Shown: positions 12,007 through 24,116 of the stretch, one piece after another
Layout of the letters: every line of letters starts with the position of its first letter
Position numbering within the stretch: the first letter of the stretch is position 1
Assembly (NCBI GenBank): GCA_037974665.1
Contig: CM075767.1
Span: 88,066,644-88,130,643 of the forward strand
Origin: Ehretia macrophylla
Lineage: Eukaryota; Streptophyta; Magnoliopsida; Boraginales; Ehretiaceae
Length of the DNA: 64,000 nt
Direction: 5' to 3'
Notes under the pieces: generated by a model
Told to the model about the DNA's origin: nothing
What the model saw: the letters and a program-made list of their open reading frames with translations, nothing else
Database searches by the model: none
Position numbers and translations under genes: made by a program

Positions 12007-12565
12007 GCTTTTCAAATTTTTTTGTCTCCGGTTTGGGTTGCCAAGATACTTTATCAACCACATTTCTATTATGGAATCCCACGGAACCTTGGGCAAGTCA
12101 ACTTCGCTTCACGTGGAGGCCGGGCCAGCAAACTCAGGGCGCAGGGCTTATGACTGGGTCTTCGCCGCTCCGGTGCCCATAACTTTTGATCCGTAAGGAG
12201 TTACGCGGTGCACAACATACCGTTGCAAAGCTCTCCGACAGCTCTATGAAGCGGGCAGCGAGCGTGCTCGCTGTCCCATTTTTTGAGCCCAAAATCGAAC
12301 ATTTTCATCAGTTTCAGGGCACTTTTCTTAGTTTGCCCTATTTTCCCATCCTGGATCGTACGTCGTGAGTTGTTAAATGGAAGACAACCTTTCTCGCGGG
12401 ACATTAGAGGTCCCTACAACGCGTCGATACCATGTCTTGCGAGGATGCTGCGTTGTTGAAGCGGAAGAGTTGTCGTTAAGCACATTGTGCCTTTTGAATG
12501 GGCCATATCTCTAGGTTGGGACTGTGAACCGTTAACACATAAAGAAATTGTGCCCTCAACATGAT

Positions 12566-12684
12566 GGGTACGATCAAACCACCACTAATGCACCGTATCC
12601 CATCAGAACTCTGAAGTTAAGCGTGCTTGGGTGAGAGTAGTACTAGGATGGGTGACCCCCTAGGAAGTCCTCGTGTTGCACCCC
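12566..12684 (+). rRNA. 5S rRNA gene, copy 4
   Basis: Full length. Changes: G5A, T12A, G17C, G31T, C47T, C67T, G97A. Its spacer resembles that of copy 11 (about 4.7 kb away). Confidence 0.93.
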
Positions 12685-13242
12685 CCTTTTCATTTTTTTT
12701 TTGCTCTGGTTAAGGTTGCCAAGATACTTTATCTAACATATTTCTATTATCGAATCCCACGACACCTTGGGCCAGACAACTTTGCTTCACGTGGAGGCTG
12801 GGCCAGGAAACAGAAGGCGTAAGGCTCAAGACCAGGTCTCCTTCGCTCCGGTGCCCATAACTTTTGATCCGTAAGGAGTTACGCGGCGCACAGCATACCG
12901 TTGCAAAGCTCTCTGAGAGCTCTACTACGTGGCAGCTAGCTTGCTCACTATGCCTATTGTGGAGCCCAAAATCAAACATTTTCTTCAGTTTCGGGCCACT
13001 TTTCTATTTTTGTTCTGTTTTTCTGTCCTGGATCGTACGTCGTGAGCTATTAAAAGAACGACAACCTTTCTCGCGGGACATTAGAGGGCACTACAATGTG
13101 TCGATATCACGTCTTGCGACGATGCTGCGTTGTTGAAGCAGATGGGTTGTCGTTAAGCCCATTGGGCCTTTTGAATGCACCATATCTCTACGCTGGGACT
13201 GTGAACCGTTAACACAGAAAGGAAATGTGCCATCAACATGAC

Positions 13243-13361
13243 GGGTACGATATTACCAGCACTCATTCACCTTATCCCATCAGAACTCTGAAGTTAAGCG
13301 TGCTTGGGCGAGAGTAGAACTAGGATAGGTGACCACTTGAGAAGTCCTCGTGTTGCACCCC
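13243..13361 (+). rRNA. 5S rRNA gene, copy 5 (degenerate)
   Basis: Full length but with about 13 changes, among them G5A, C10A, A11T, A22C, G25T, G30T, G31T, C47T, T76A, G85A, C93A, C95T, G98A. Most are shared with copy 12. Probably a pseudogene. Confidence 0.9.
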
Positions 13362-13918
13362 CCTTTTCAATTTTTTTGCCTCCGGTTAGTGTTGCCAAGA
13401 TACTTTATCTGCCACATTTCTATTATCGAATCCCACGACACCTTGGGCAAGACAACTTCGCTTCACATGGAGGCTGGGCCAGCAAACCGAGGGCGTAGGG
13501 CTTGTGACTAGGTCTCGGTCGCTCCGGTGCCCATAACTTTTGATCCGTAAGGAGTTACGCGACGCTCAGCATACCGTTGCAATGCTCTCCTAGACTTCTA
13601 CGACGGGGGCAGCCAGCTTGATCGCTTTGCCCATTTTTGGAGCCCAAAATTGAACGTTTTCATCAGTTTCGTACCACTTTTATTATTTAGCTCTATTTTT
13701 CTGTCCCGGATCGTACGTCGTGAGCTGTTAAAAGGACGACAACCTTACTCGCGGGACATTAGAGGCCCTACAATGCGTCGATATCATGTCTTGCGAGGAT
13801 GCTGCGTTGTTGAAGCATATGGGTTGTCGTTAAGCCCATTGGGCCTTCTGAATAGGCCATCTCTTTATGCTGGGACTGTGAACCGTTAACACATAAAAGA
13901 ATTCTGCCTCAACATGAC

Positions 13919-14037
13919 GGGTGTGATCATACCAGCACTAATGCACCGGATCCCATCAGAACTCCGAATTTAAATGTGCTTGGGCGAGAATAGTACTAGG
14001 ATGGGTGACCCCATGGGAAGTCCTCGTGTTGAACCCC
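13919..14037 (+). rRNA. 5S rRNA gene, copy 6
   Basis: Full length. Changes: C6T, G51T, G56A, C57T, G72A, C95A, C114A. Three lie in box A and are shared with copy 13. Confidence 0.92.
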
Positions 14038-14598
14038 CCCCTTTTCAATTTGTTTTGCTCCGGTTAGGGTTGCCAAGATACTTTATGCACCATATTTCTA
14101 TTATCGAATCCCACTGCACCTTGGGCAAGACAACTTTGCTTCACGTGGGGGATGGGCCAGCAAATCGAGGGTGTAGGGCTTGTGGCCAGGTCTCCGTCGC
14201 CTTGGTGCCCATAACTTTTGATCCGTAAGAAGTTACGCGGCGCACAGCATACCGTTGCAAGGCTATTCGAGACCTCTACAATGGGGGCAGCCAGCTTGCT
14301 CGCTGTGCATATTTTTGGAGTCCAAAATCAGACGTTTTCATCAGTTTCCGGCCACTTTTCCTATTTAGCTCTGTTTTTTCGTCCCGCATCGTACGTCGTG
14401 AGCTGTTAAAACAACGACAACCTTACTCGCGGGACATTAGAGGGCCCTACAATGCGTCAATATCACGTCCTGCGAGGATGCAGCGTTGTTGAAGCAGATG
14501 GGTTGCCGTTAAGCCCATTGGGCCTTCTGAATGGGCCATCTCTCTAGGCTGGGACTGCGTACCATTAACACATAAAGGAATTGTGCCCTCAACATGAC

Positions 14599-14717
14599 GG
14601 GTGCGATCATGCCAGCACTAATGCACCGGATCTCATCAGAACTCCGAAGTTAAACGTGCTTACGCGAGAGTAGTACTAGGATGGGTGACCCCATGGGAAG
14701 TCCTCGTGTTGCACTTC
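14599..14717 (+). rRNA. 5S rRNA gene, copy 7
   Basis: Full length. Changes: A13G, C34T, G56A, G64A, G65C, C95A, C117T, C118T. A13G, C34T, G64A and G65C are shared with copy 14. Confidence 0.92.
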
Positions 14718-15275
14718 CCTTTTCAAATTTTTTTCCTCCGGTTAGGGTTGCCAAGATACTTTATCCACCACATTTCTATTATCGAATCCCACGGCACCTT
14801 GGGCAAGACAACTTCACTTCACGTGGAGGCTGGGACCGCAAACCGAGAGTGTAGGGCTTGTGACCAGGTCTCCGTCGCTCTAGTGCTCATAACTTTTGAT
14901 CCAAAAGGAGTTACGCGGCACACAACATACCGTTGGAAAGCTCTCCGAGAGCTCTACGACGGGGGAAACTAGCTTGCACGCTATGCCCTTTTTGGAGCCC
15001 AAATTCGAACATTTTCATCAGTTTCAAGCCACTTTTCTTCTTTTGCTCTGTTTTTCCATACCGGATCGTACGTCGTGAGCTATTAAAAGGACGACGACCT
15101 TACTCGCAGGACTTTAGAAGGCTCTACAACGCGTCGATATCACGTCTAGCGAGGATGCTGCGTTGTTGAAGCAGATGGGTTGTCGTTATGCCCATTGGGT
15201 CTTCTGAATGGGCCATCTATCTACGCTTGGACTGTGAACTGTTAACACATAAAGGAATTGTGCCCTAGACATGAC

Positions 15276-15394
15276 GGGTGCGATCATTCCAGCACTAATT
15301 CACAGGATTCCATCAGAACCCCGAAGTTAAGCGTGCTTGGGTGAGAGTTGTACTTGGATGTGTGACCCCCTGGGAAGTCCTCGTGCTGCACCCC
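15276..15394 (+). rRNA. 5S rRNA gene, copy 8 (degenerate)
   Basis: Full length with about ten changes: A13T, G25T, C29A, C34T, T45C, C67T, A74T, A80T, G86T, T111C. Its downstream spacer matches that of copy 20. Confidence 0.9.
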
Positions 15395-15951
15395 CCTTTT
15401 CAATTTTTTTTGCACCGGTTAGGGTTGCCTAGATACTTTATCCACCACATTTATATTATCGAATCCCACGACACCTTGGGCAAGACAACTTCGCTTCACG
15501 TGGAGGCTGGCCCAGCAAACCGAGGGCGTAGGGCTTGTGACCAGGTCTTCGTCGCTCCGGTGGCCATAACTTTTGATCCGTAAAGAGTTACACGACGCAC
15601 AGCACACCGCTGTAAAGCTCTCAGAGTGCTCTATGCCGGGGACAGCCAGCTTGCTCGCTGTTCCCTTTTTGGAGCCCAAAATCGAACGTTTCATCAGTTT
15701 TGGGCCACTTTTCTATTTTTGCTATGTTTTTCTATCCCGGATCGTATGTCGTGAGTTGTTAAAAGGACGACAACTTTTCGCACGGGACATTAGAGGGCCC
15801 TACAACTCGTCGATATCACGTCTTGCGAGGATGCTGCGTTGTTGATATGGATGGGTTGTCGTTAAGCCCATTGGGCCTTCTGAATGGGCCATCTCTCTAG
15901 GTTGGGACTGTGAACCGTTAACACATAAATGAATTGTACCCTCAACATGAC

Positions 15952-16070
15952 GGGTGCGATCATACCAGGACTAATGCACCGGATCCCATCAGAACTCTGA
16001 AGTTAAGCGTGTTTGGGCGAGAGTAGTATTAGGATGGGTGACCCCGTGGGAAGTCCTCGTGTTGCAACCC
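15952..16070 (+). rRNA. 5S rRNA gene, copy 9
   Basis: Full length. Changes: C18G, C47T, C61T, C78T, C95G, C116A. The spacer carries the TTGTTCGTGAGC and ACTCGAGAGACATT variants also seen after copies 15 and 21. Confidence 0.93.
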
Positions 16071-16629
16071 CCTTTTCAATTTTTTTTACTCCGGTTAGGG
16101 TTGCCAAGATACTTTATCCACCACATTTCTATTATCGAATCCCACAGCACCTTGGGCAAGACAACTTCGCTTCACGTGGAGGCTAGGCCAGCAAACCGAG
16201 GGCGTAGGGCCTGTGACCAGGTATCCTTCGCTCCGTTGCTCATAACTTTTGATCCGTAAGGAGTTATGCGGCGCACAGTATACCGTTGCAAAGCTCTCAG
16301 AGAGCTCTACGACGGGGGCAGCCAGCTTGCTCGCTGTGCCTATTTTTGGAGCCCAAACTCAAACGTTTTCATTAGTTTCGGGCCACTTTTTCTATTTAGC
16401 TCTATTTTTCCATCCCGCATCGTTGTTCGTGAGCTGTTAAAAGGATGACAACCTTACTCGAGAGACATTAGAGGGCCCTACAATGAGTCTATATCACGTC
16501 TTGCGAGGATGCTGTGTTGTTGAAGCAGATGGGTTGTCGCTAAGCCCATTGAGCCTTCTGAATGAGCCATCTCTCTAGGTTGCGACTGTGAACCGTTAAC
16601 ATATAAAGGAATTATGCCCTCAACATGAC

Positions 16630-16748
16630 GGTTGCGATCATACCAGCACTAATGCACCGGATCCCATCAGAACTCCGAAGTTAAGCGTGCTTGGGCGAGA
16701 GTAGTACTAGGATGGGTGACCCCCCGGGAAGTCCTCATGTTGCACTCC
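16630..16748 (+). rRNA. 5S rRNA gene, copy 10
   Basis: Full length. Changes: G3T, T96C, G108A, C117T. Boxes A and IE are intact. T96C and G108A are shared with copy 16. Confidence 0.95.
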
Positions 16749-17303
16749 CCCTTTTCAATTTTTTTTGCTCCGGTTTTGCCAAGATACTTTATCCACCACA
16801 TTTCTATTTTCGAATCCCACGGCACCTTGGGCAAGACAACTTCACTTCACGTGGAGGCTGGGCCAGTAAATTGAGGGCGTAGGGCTTGTGACCAGGTCTC
16901 CATCGCTCCGGTGCCCATAACTTTTGATCCTTAAGGAGTTACACGGCGCACAACATACCGTTGCAAGGCTCTCCGAGAGCCCTACGACGGGGGCAGCAAG
17001 CTTGCTCCATGTGCCCTTTTTGGGGCCCAAAATCGAACATTTTCATCAGTTTCGAGCCACTTTTCTATTTTTGCTCTATTTTCCCATCCTGGATCGTACG
17101 TCGTGAGTTGTTAAATGGACGACAACCTTTCTCGCGGGACATTAGAGGTCCCCACAACGTGTCGATACCACGTCTTGCGAGGATGCTGCGTTGTTGAAGC
17201 GGAAGAGTTGTCGTTAAGCACATTGGGCCTTTTGAATGGGCCATCTCTCTAGGTTGGGACTGTGAACCGTTAACACATAAAGGAATTGTGTCCTCAACAT
17301 GAC

Positions 17304-17422
17304 GGGTGCGATCATACCAGCACTAATGCACGGGATCCCATCAGAACTTTGAAGTTAAGCGTGCTTGGGCGAGACTAGTACTAGGATGGGTGATCCCCTG
17401 GGAAGTCCTCATGTTGCACCCC
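17304..17422 (+). rRNA. 5S rRNA gene, copy 11
   Basis: Full length. Changes: C29G, C46T, C47T, G72C, C91T, G108A. Spacer is a near copy of that of copy 4. Confidence 0.93.
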
Positions 17423-17978
17423 CTTTTCAATTTTTTTTGCTCAGGTTAAGGTTGCCAAGATACTTTATCCACCACATTTATATTGTTGAATCCCACGGCA
17501 CCTTGGGCAAGACAACTTCGCTTCACGTGGAGGCTGGGCCAAGAAACAGAAGGCGTAAGGCTCAAGACCAGGTCTCCTTCGCTCCGGTGCCCATAACTTT
17601 TGATCCGTAAGGAGTTACGCGGCGCACAGCATACCGTTGCAAAGCTCTCTGAGAGCTCTACTACGCGGCAGCTAGCTTGCTCGTTATGCCTTTTGTGGAG
17701 CCCAAAATCAAACATTTTCTTCAGTTTCGGGCCACTTTTCTATTTTTCTTCTGTTTTTCCATCCTGGATCGTACGTCGTGAGCTATTAAAAGAACAACAA
17801 CCTTTCTCGCGGGACATTAGAGGGCCGTACAATGCGTCGATATCACGTCTTGCGACGATGCTGCGTTGTTGAAGCAGATGGGTTGTCGTTAAGCCCATTG
17901 GGCCTTTTGAAAGGGCCATCTCTCTACGCTGGGACTGTGAACCGTTAACACATAAAGGAAATGTGCCATCAACATGAC

Positions 17979-18097
17979 GGGTGCGATCTTACCAGCACTC
18001 ATTCACCGTATCCCATCAGAACTCTGAAGTTAAGCATGCTTGGGCGAGAGTAGAACTAGGATAGGTGACCACCTAGGAAGTCCTCGTGTTGCACCCC
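17979..18097 (+). rRNA. 5S rRNA gene, copy 12 (degenerate)
   Basis: Full length. Changes: A11T, A22C, G25T, G31T, C47T, G58A, T76A, G85A, C93A, G97A. Most are shared with copy 5, its duplicate at an offset of 4736 bp. Confidence 0.9.
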
Positions 18098-18654
18098 CCT
18101 TTTCAATTTTTTTGCCTCCGGTTAGGTTTGCCAAGATACTTTATCCACCACATTTCTATTATCGAATCCCACGGCACCTTGGGCAAGACAACTTCGCTTC
18201 ACGTGGAGGCTGGGCCAGCAAACCGAGGGCGTAGGGCTTGTGACTAGGTCTCGGTCGCTCCGGTGCCCATAACTTTTGATCCGTAAGGAGTTACGCGACG
18301 CTCAGCATACCGTTGCAATGCTCTCCTAGACTTCTACGACGGGGGCAGCCAGCTTGATCGCTTTGCCCATTTTTGGAGCCCAAAATTGAACGTTTTCATC
18401 AGTTTCGTACCACTTTTATTATTTAGCTCTATTTTTCTGTCCCGGATCGTACGTCGTGAGCTGTTAAAAGGACGACAACCTTACTCGCGGGACATTAGAG
18501 GCCCTACAATGCGTCGATATCATGTCTTGCGAGGATGCTGCGTTGTTGAAGCATATGGGTTGTCGTTAAGCCCATTGGGCCTTCTGAATGGGCCATCTCT
18601 TTATGCTGGGACTGTGAACTGTTAACACATAAAGGAATTATGCCTCAACATGAC

Positions 18655-18773
18655 GGGTGCGATCATACCAGCACTAATGCACCGGATCCCATCAGAACTC
18701 CGAATTTAAATGTGCTTGGGCGAGAATAGTACTAGGATGGGTGACCCCTAGGGAAGTCCTCGTGTTGCACCCC
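18655..18773 (+). rRNA. 5S rRNA gene, copy 13
   Basis: Full length. Changes: G51T, G56A, C57T, G72A (as copy 6), plus C95T, T96A. Box A is altered at three positions. Confidence 0.92.
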
Positions 18774-19333
18774 CCCTTTTCAATTTGTGTTGCTCCGGTT
18801 AGGGTTGCCAAGAAACTTTATGCACCATATTTCTATTATCGAATCCCACTGCACCTTGGGCAAGACAACTTTGCTTCACGTGGAGGATGGGCCAGCAAAC
18901 CGAGGGTGTAGGGCTTTTGACCAGGTCTCCGTCGCCCTGGTGCCCATAACTTTTGATCCGTAAGAAGTTACGCAGCGCACAGCATACCGTTGCAAGGCTA
19001 TTCGAGAGCTCTACAATGGGGGCAGCCAGCTTGCTCGCTGTGCATATTTTTGGTGTCCAAAATTGCACGTTTTCATCAGTTTCGGACCAGTTTTCTTCTT
19101 TTGCTCTGTTTTTCCATCCCGGATCCTACGTCGTGAGCTGTTAAAAGGACGACAACCTAACTCGCGTGATATTATAGGGCCCTAAAATGCGTCGATATCA
19201 CGTCTTGCGAGGATGCAGCATTTTTGAAGCAGATGGGTTGCCGTTAAGCCCATTGGGCCTTCTGAATGGGCCATCTCTCTAGGCTGGGACTATGTACCGT
19301 TAACACATAAAGGAATTGTGCCCTCAACATGAC

Positions 19334-19452
19334 GGGTGCGATCATGCCAGCACTAATGCACCGGATCTCATCAGAACTCCGAAGTTAAGCGTGCTTACGC
19401 GAGAGTAGTAATAGGATGGGTGACCCCCTGGGAAGTCCTCGTGTTGCACCCC
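19334..19452 (+). rRNA. 5S rRNA gene, copy 14
   Basis: Full length. Changes: A13G, C34T, G64A, G65C, C78A. Partner of copy 7. Confidence 0.93.
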
Positions 19453-20010
19453 CCTTTTCAATTGTTTTTGCTCCGGTTAGGGTTGCCAAGATACTTTATC
19501 TACCACATTTCTATTATCGAATCCCACGGTACCTTGGGCAAGACAACTTCACTTCACGTGGAGGCTGGGCCAGCAAACCGAGGGCGTAGGGCTTGTGACC
19601 AGGTCTCCGTCGCTCTAGTGCCCATAACTTTTCATCCGTAAGGAGTTACGCGGCACACAACATACCGTTGCAAAGCTCTCTGAGAGCTCTACTACGGGCG
19701 CAACTAGCATGCACGCTATGCCCGTTTTGGAGCCCAAAATCGAACGATTTCATCAGTTTCGGGCCACTTTTCTATTTTTGCTCTGTTTTTCCATCCCGGA
19801 TCGTACGTCGTGAGCTGTTAAAAGGATGACAACCTTTCTCGCGGGACTTTAGAAGGCTCTACAACGCGTCGATATCACGTCTTCCGAGGATGCTGCGTTG
19901 TTGAAATGGATGGGTTGTCATTAAGCACATTGTGCCTTCTGAATGGGCCATCTCTCTAGGCTGGGACTGTGAACCGTTAAAACATAAAGGAATTGTGCCC
20001 TCAACATGAC

Positions 20011-20129
20011 GGGTGCGATCATACTAGCACTAATGCACCGGATCCCATCAGAACTCCGAAGTTAAGCGTGTTTGGGCGATAGTAGTACTAGGATAGGTGA
20101 CCCCTTGCGAAGTCCTCGTGTTGCACCCC
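20011..20129 (+). rRNA. 5S rRNA gene, copy 15
   Basis: Full length. Changes: C15T, C61T, G70T, G85A, C95T, G98C. The unit is only 641 bp because 37 bp are missing upstream of copy 16. Confidence 0.93.
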
Positions 20130-20651
20130 CCTTTTCAATTTTTTTTGCTTCGGTTAGGGTTGCCAAGATACTTTATCCACCACATTTCTATTATCAAATC
20201 CCACGGCACCTTGGGCAAGACAACTTCGCTTCACGTGGAGGCTAGGCCACCAAACCGAGGGCGTAGGGCTTGTGACCATGTATCCCTCGCTCCGGTGCCC
20301 ATAACTTTTGATCCGTAAGGAGTTACGCGGTGTACAGCATACCGTTGCAAAGCTCTCCGAGAGCTCTACGACGAGGGCAGCCAGCTTGCTCATTGTGCCT
20401 GTTTTTAGAGCCCAAACTCAAACGTTTTCATTAGTTTCGGACCACTTTTCCTATTTAGCTCTATTTTTCCATCCGGCATCGTTGTTCGTGAGCTGTTAAA
20501 AGGATGACAACCTTACTCGAGAGACATTAGAGGGCCCTACAATGAGTCTATATCACGTCTTGCAAGGATGCTGTGTTGTTGAAGTAGATAGGTTGTCGTT
20601 AAGCCCATTGGGAACCGTTAACACATAAAGGAATTGTGCCCTCAACATGGC

Positions 20652-20770
20652 GGGTGCGATTATACCAGCACTAATGCACCGGATCCCATTAGAACTCCGA
20701 AGTTAAGCGTGCTTGGGCGAGAGTAGTACTAGGATGGGTGACCCCCCGGGAAGTCCTCATGTTGCACCCC
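20652..20770 (+). rRNA. 5S rRNA gene, copy 16
   Basis: Full length. Changes: C10T, C39T, T96C, G108A. Boxes A and IE are intact, but the upstream flank has lost 37 bp (around 20612), removing the region of the GCCCATT/AATGGGC inverted repeat up to about -50. Confidence 0.94.
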
Positions 20771-21329
20771 CCCTTTTTATTTTTGTTTTCTCCGGTTAGG
20801 GGTGCCAAGATACTTCATCCACCACATTTCTATTATCGAATCCCACGGCACCTTGGGCAAGACAACTTCGCTTCACGTGGAGGCTGGGCCAGCAAACCGA
20901 GGGTGTAGGGCTTCTGACCAAGTCTCCGTCGCCCCGGTGCCCATAACTTTTGATTCGTAAGGAGTTACGCAGTACACAGCAAACCGTTGCAAAGCTCTCC
21001 GAGAACTCTGCGACGAGGGCAGCTAGCTTGCTCGCTGTGCCCTTTTTGGAGCGCAAAATCGAATGTATTCATTAGTTTCGGGGCACTTTTCTATTTTTGC
21101 TCTGTTTTTCCATCCCGGATCGTACGTCGTGAGCTGTTAAAAGGACGACAACCTTACTCACGGGACATTAGAGTGCCATATAATGCGTAGATATCACGTC
21201 TTGCGAGGATGCTGCGTTGTTGAAACGGATTGGTTGTCGTTAACCCCATTGGGCCTTCTGAATGAGCCATCTCTCTAGGCTGGGACTGTGAACCGTTAAG
21301 ACATAAATGAATTGTGCCCTCAACATGAC

Positions 21330-21448
21330 GGGTGGGAGCATACTAGCACTAATGTACCGAATCCCATGATAACTCCAAAGTTAAGCGTGCTTGGGGGAGA
21401 GTAGTACTAGGATGGGTGACGCCCTGGGAAGTCCTTGTGGGGCACTCC
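21330..21448 (+). rRNA. 5S rRNA gene, copy 17 (degenerate)
   Basis: Full length with about 14 changes, for example C6G, T9G, C15T, C26T, G31A, C39G, G41T, G48A, C67G, C92G, C106T, T111G, T112G, C117T. Both ends that pair in 5S helix I are damaged. Probably a pseudogene. Confidence 0.88.
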
Positions 21449-22006
21449 CATTTTCAATTTTTTTTGCTCCGTTAGGGTTACCAATAAACATTATCCACAA
21501 CATTTTTGCTATCGAATCCCACAGCACCTTGGGCAAGACATCTTCGATTCACGTGGAGGCTGGGCCAGCAAACCGAGGGCGTAGGGCTTGTGACCAGGTC
21601 CCCTTCACTCCGGTGCCCATAACTTTTGATCCGTAAGGAGTTACGTGGCGCACAGCATACCGTTACGAAGCTCTCCTAGAGCTCTACGACGAGGGCAGCC
21701 ATCTTGCTCTTTGTGCCCATTTTTGGAGCCCAAAATCGAACATTTTCATCAGTTTTGGGCCACTTTTCTTATTTAGCTAAGTTTTTCCGTCCCGGATCGT
21801 ACGTCGTGAGCTGTTAAAAGGACTACAAACTTACTCGCTGGACATTAGAGGGCCCTACAATGCGTCGATATCTTGTTTAGCGAGGATGCTGCGTTGTTGA
21901 AGCGAATGGGTTGTCGTTCTACCCATTGGGCCTTCTGAATGGGCCATCCCTCAAGGCTGGGACTGTGAACCACGAACACATAAAGGAATTGTGCCCTCAA
22001 GATGAC

Positions 22007-22125
22007 GGGTGCGATCATACCAGCACTAATTCGCCGGATCCCATCAGAACTCCGAAGTTAAGCGTGTTTGGGCGAAAGTAGTACTAGGATGGGTGACCCC
22101 TAGGGAAGTCCTCGTGTTGCACCCC
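22007..22125 (+). rRNA. 5S rRNA gene, copy 18
   Basis: Full length. Changes: G25T, A27G, C61T, G70A, C95T, T96A. The unit is 663 bp, with about 14 bp lost from the spacer near 22298. Confidence 0.93.
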
Positions 22126-22669
22126 TCTTTTCAATTTTTTTTGCTCCGGTAAGGGTTGTCAAGATACTTTATCCACCACATTTCTATTATCGAATCCCAC
22201 GGCACCTTGGGCAAGACAACTTCGCTTCATGTGGAGGCTGGGCCAGTAAACCGAGGGCGTAAGGCTTGTGACCAAGTCTCTGTCGCTCCGGTGCCCTTAA
22301 GGAGTAACGCGGTGCGCAGCATACCGTTGCAAAGCTCTCCGAGAGCTCTACGACGGGGGCCGCGAGCATTCTCGCTTTGCCCTTTTTGGAGCCCAAAATC
22401 GAACGTTTGCTTCAGTTTTGAGCCACTTTTCTATTTTTGCTATGTTTTTCCATCCCGTATTGTACGTCGTGAGCTGTTAAAAGGATGACAACATTTCCCA
22501 CGGGACATTAGAGGGCCCTACAACTCGTTGATATCACGTCATCCGATGACGCTACGTTGTTGAAGCGGATGGGTTGTCGTTAAGCCCATTGCGCCTTCTG
22601 AATGGGCTATCTCTCTTGGTTAGGACTGTGAACCGTTAACACATAAAGGAATTGTGCCTTCAACATGAC

Positions 22670-22788
22670 GGGAGTGATCATACTAGCACTAATGCACTGG
22701 ATCCCATTAGAACTCCGAAGTTAAGCGTGCTTGGGCGAGAGTAGTACTAGGATGGGTGGCCCCCTTGGAAGTCCACGTGTTGCACACC
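22670..22788 (+). rRNA. 5S rRNA gene, copy 19
   Basis: Full length. Changes: T4A, C6T, C15T, C29T, C39T, A90G, G97T, T106A, C117A. The unit is 652 bp, with about 24 bp lost near 23288, just upstream of copy 20. Confidence 0.92.
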
Positions 22789-23321
22789 CCTTTTCAATTT
22801 TTTTTGCTTTGGTTAGGGTTGCCAAGATACTTTATCCACCACATTTCTATTTTCGAATCCCACGGCACCTTGGGCAAGACAACTTCGCTTCACGTGGAGG
22901 CTGGGCCAGCAAACCGAGGGCGTAGGGCTTGTGACCAGGTCTCCGTCGCTCCGGTACCCAGAACTTTTGATCCGTAAGGAGTTACACGGTGCACAGCATA
23001 CCGTTGCAAAGCTGTCCGAGAGCTCTACGACGGGGGCAGCCAGCTTGCTTGCTCTGCCCGTTTTTGGGCCCAAAATCTAACGTTTTCATCAGTTTCGGTC
23101 AACTTTTCTTATTTTGCTCTATTTTTCCATCCCGGATCACACGTCGGGAGCTGTTAAAAGGACGACAACCTTTCTCACGAGACTTAGAGGGCCCTACAAT
23201 GCGTCGATATCACGTCTTGCGAGGATGCTGCGTTGTTGAAGCGAATGGGTTGTCGTTAAGCACATTGGGCCTTCTAAATGGGCCATCTTAACACATAAAG
23301 GAATTGTGCCCTCAACATGAC

Positions 23322-23440
23322 TGGTGTGATAATACTAGCACTAATGCACCGGATCCCATCAGAACTCCGAAGTTAAGCGTGCTTGCGCGAGAGTAGTCGT
23401 AGGATGGGTGACCCCCTCGGAAGTCCTCGTGTTGCACCCC
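23322..23440 (+). rRNA. 5S rRNA gene, copy 20
   Basis: Full length. Changes: G1T, C6T, C10A, C15T, G65C, A77C, C78G, G97C. Downstream spacer is a near copy of that after copy 8. Confidence 0.92.
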
Positions 23441-23997
23441 CTTTTTCAATTTTTTTTGCTCCGGTTAGGGTTGCCAAGATACTTTATCCACCACATTTCT
23501 ATTATCGAATCCCACAGCACCTTAGGCAATACAACTTAGCTTCACGTGGAGGCTGGGCCAGCAAACCGAGGGCGTAGGGCTTGTGACCAGGTCTCCATCG
23601 CTCCGGTGCCCATAACTTTTGATCCGTAAGGAGTTACGCGGCGCACAGCACACCGCTGCAAAGCTCTCAGAGAGCTCTATGACGGGGACAGCCAGCTTGC
23701 TCGCTGTTCCCTTTTTGGAGCCCAAAATCGAACGTTTCATCAGTTTTGGGCCACTTTTCTATTTTTGCTATGTTTTTCCATCCCGGATCGTATGTCGTGA
23801 GTTGTTAAAAGGACGACAACTTTTCGCACGGGACATTAGAGGGCCCTACAACTCGTCGATATCACGTCTTGGGAGGATGCTGCGTTGTTGATATGGATGG
23901 GTTGTCATTAAGCACATTGGGCCTTCTGAATGGGCCATCTCTCTAGGCTGGGACTGTGAACCGTTAACACATAAAGGAATTGTGCCCTCAACATGAC

Positions 23998-24116
23998 GGG
24001 TGGGATCATACTAGTACTAATGCACCGGATCCCATCAGAACTCCGAAGTTATGCGTGTTTGGGCGAGGGTAGTACTAGGATGGGTGACCCCGTGGGAGGT
24101 CCTCGTGTTGCAACCC
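23998..24116 (+). rRNA. 5S rRNA gene, copy 21
   Basis: Full length. Changes: C6G, C15T, C18T, A55T, C61T, A71G, C95G, A101G, C116A. Shares C61T, C95G and C116A with copy 9, exactly 8046 bp upstream. Confidence 0.92.

Larger units (their letters stand above)
12340..15160 (+). repeat. Segmental duplication inside the array, left copy (offset about 4737)
   Basis: The distal spacer of copy 3 and units 4 to 7 correspond to the distal spacer of copy 10 and units 11 to 14 (about 17080-19895). Offsets between partner genes are 4738, 4736, 4736 and 4735 bp. Diagnostic shared variants include GAGTTGTTAAATGG, CTCAAGACCAGGTC, the A11T/A22C/T76A gene (copies 5 and 12) and the G51T/G56A/C57T gene (copies 6 and 13). 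Confidence 0.85.
17080..19895 (+). repeat. Segmental duplication inside the array, right copy (offset about 4737)
   Basis: Partner of 12340-15160. The two ends are approximate because neighbouring units are also similar; I placed them where unit-specific variants stop being shared. Confidence 0.82.
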
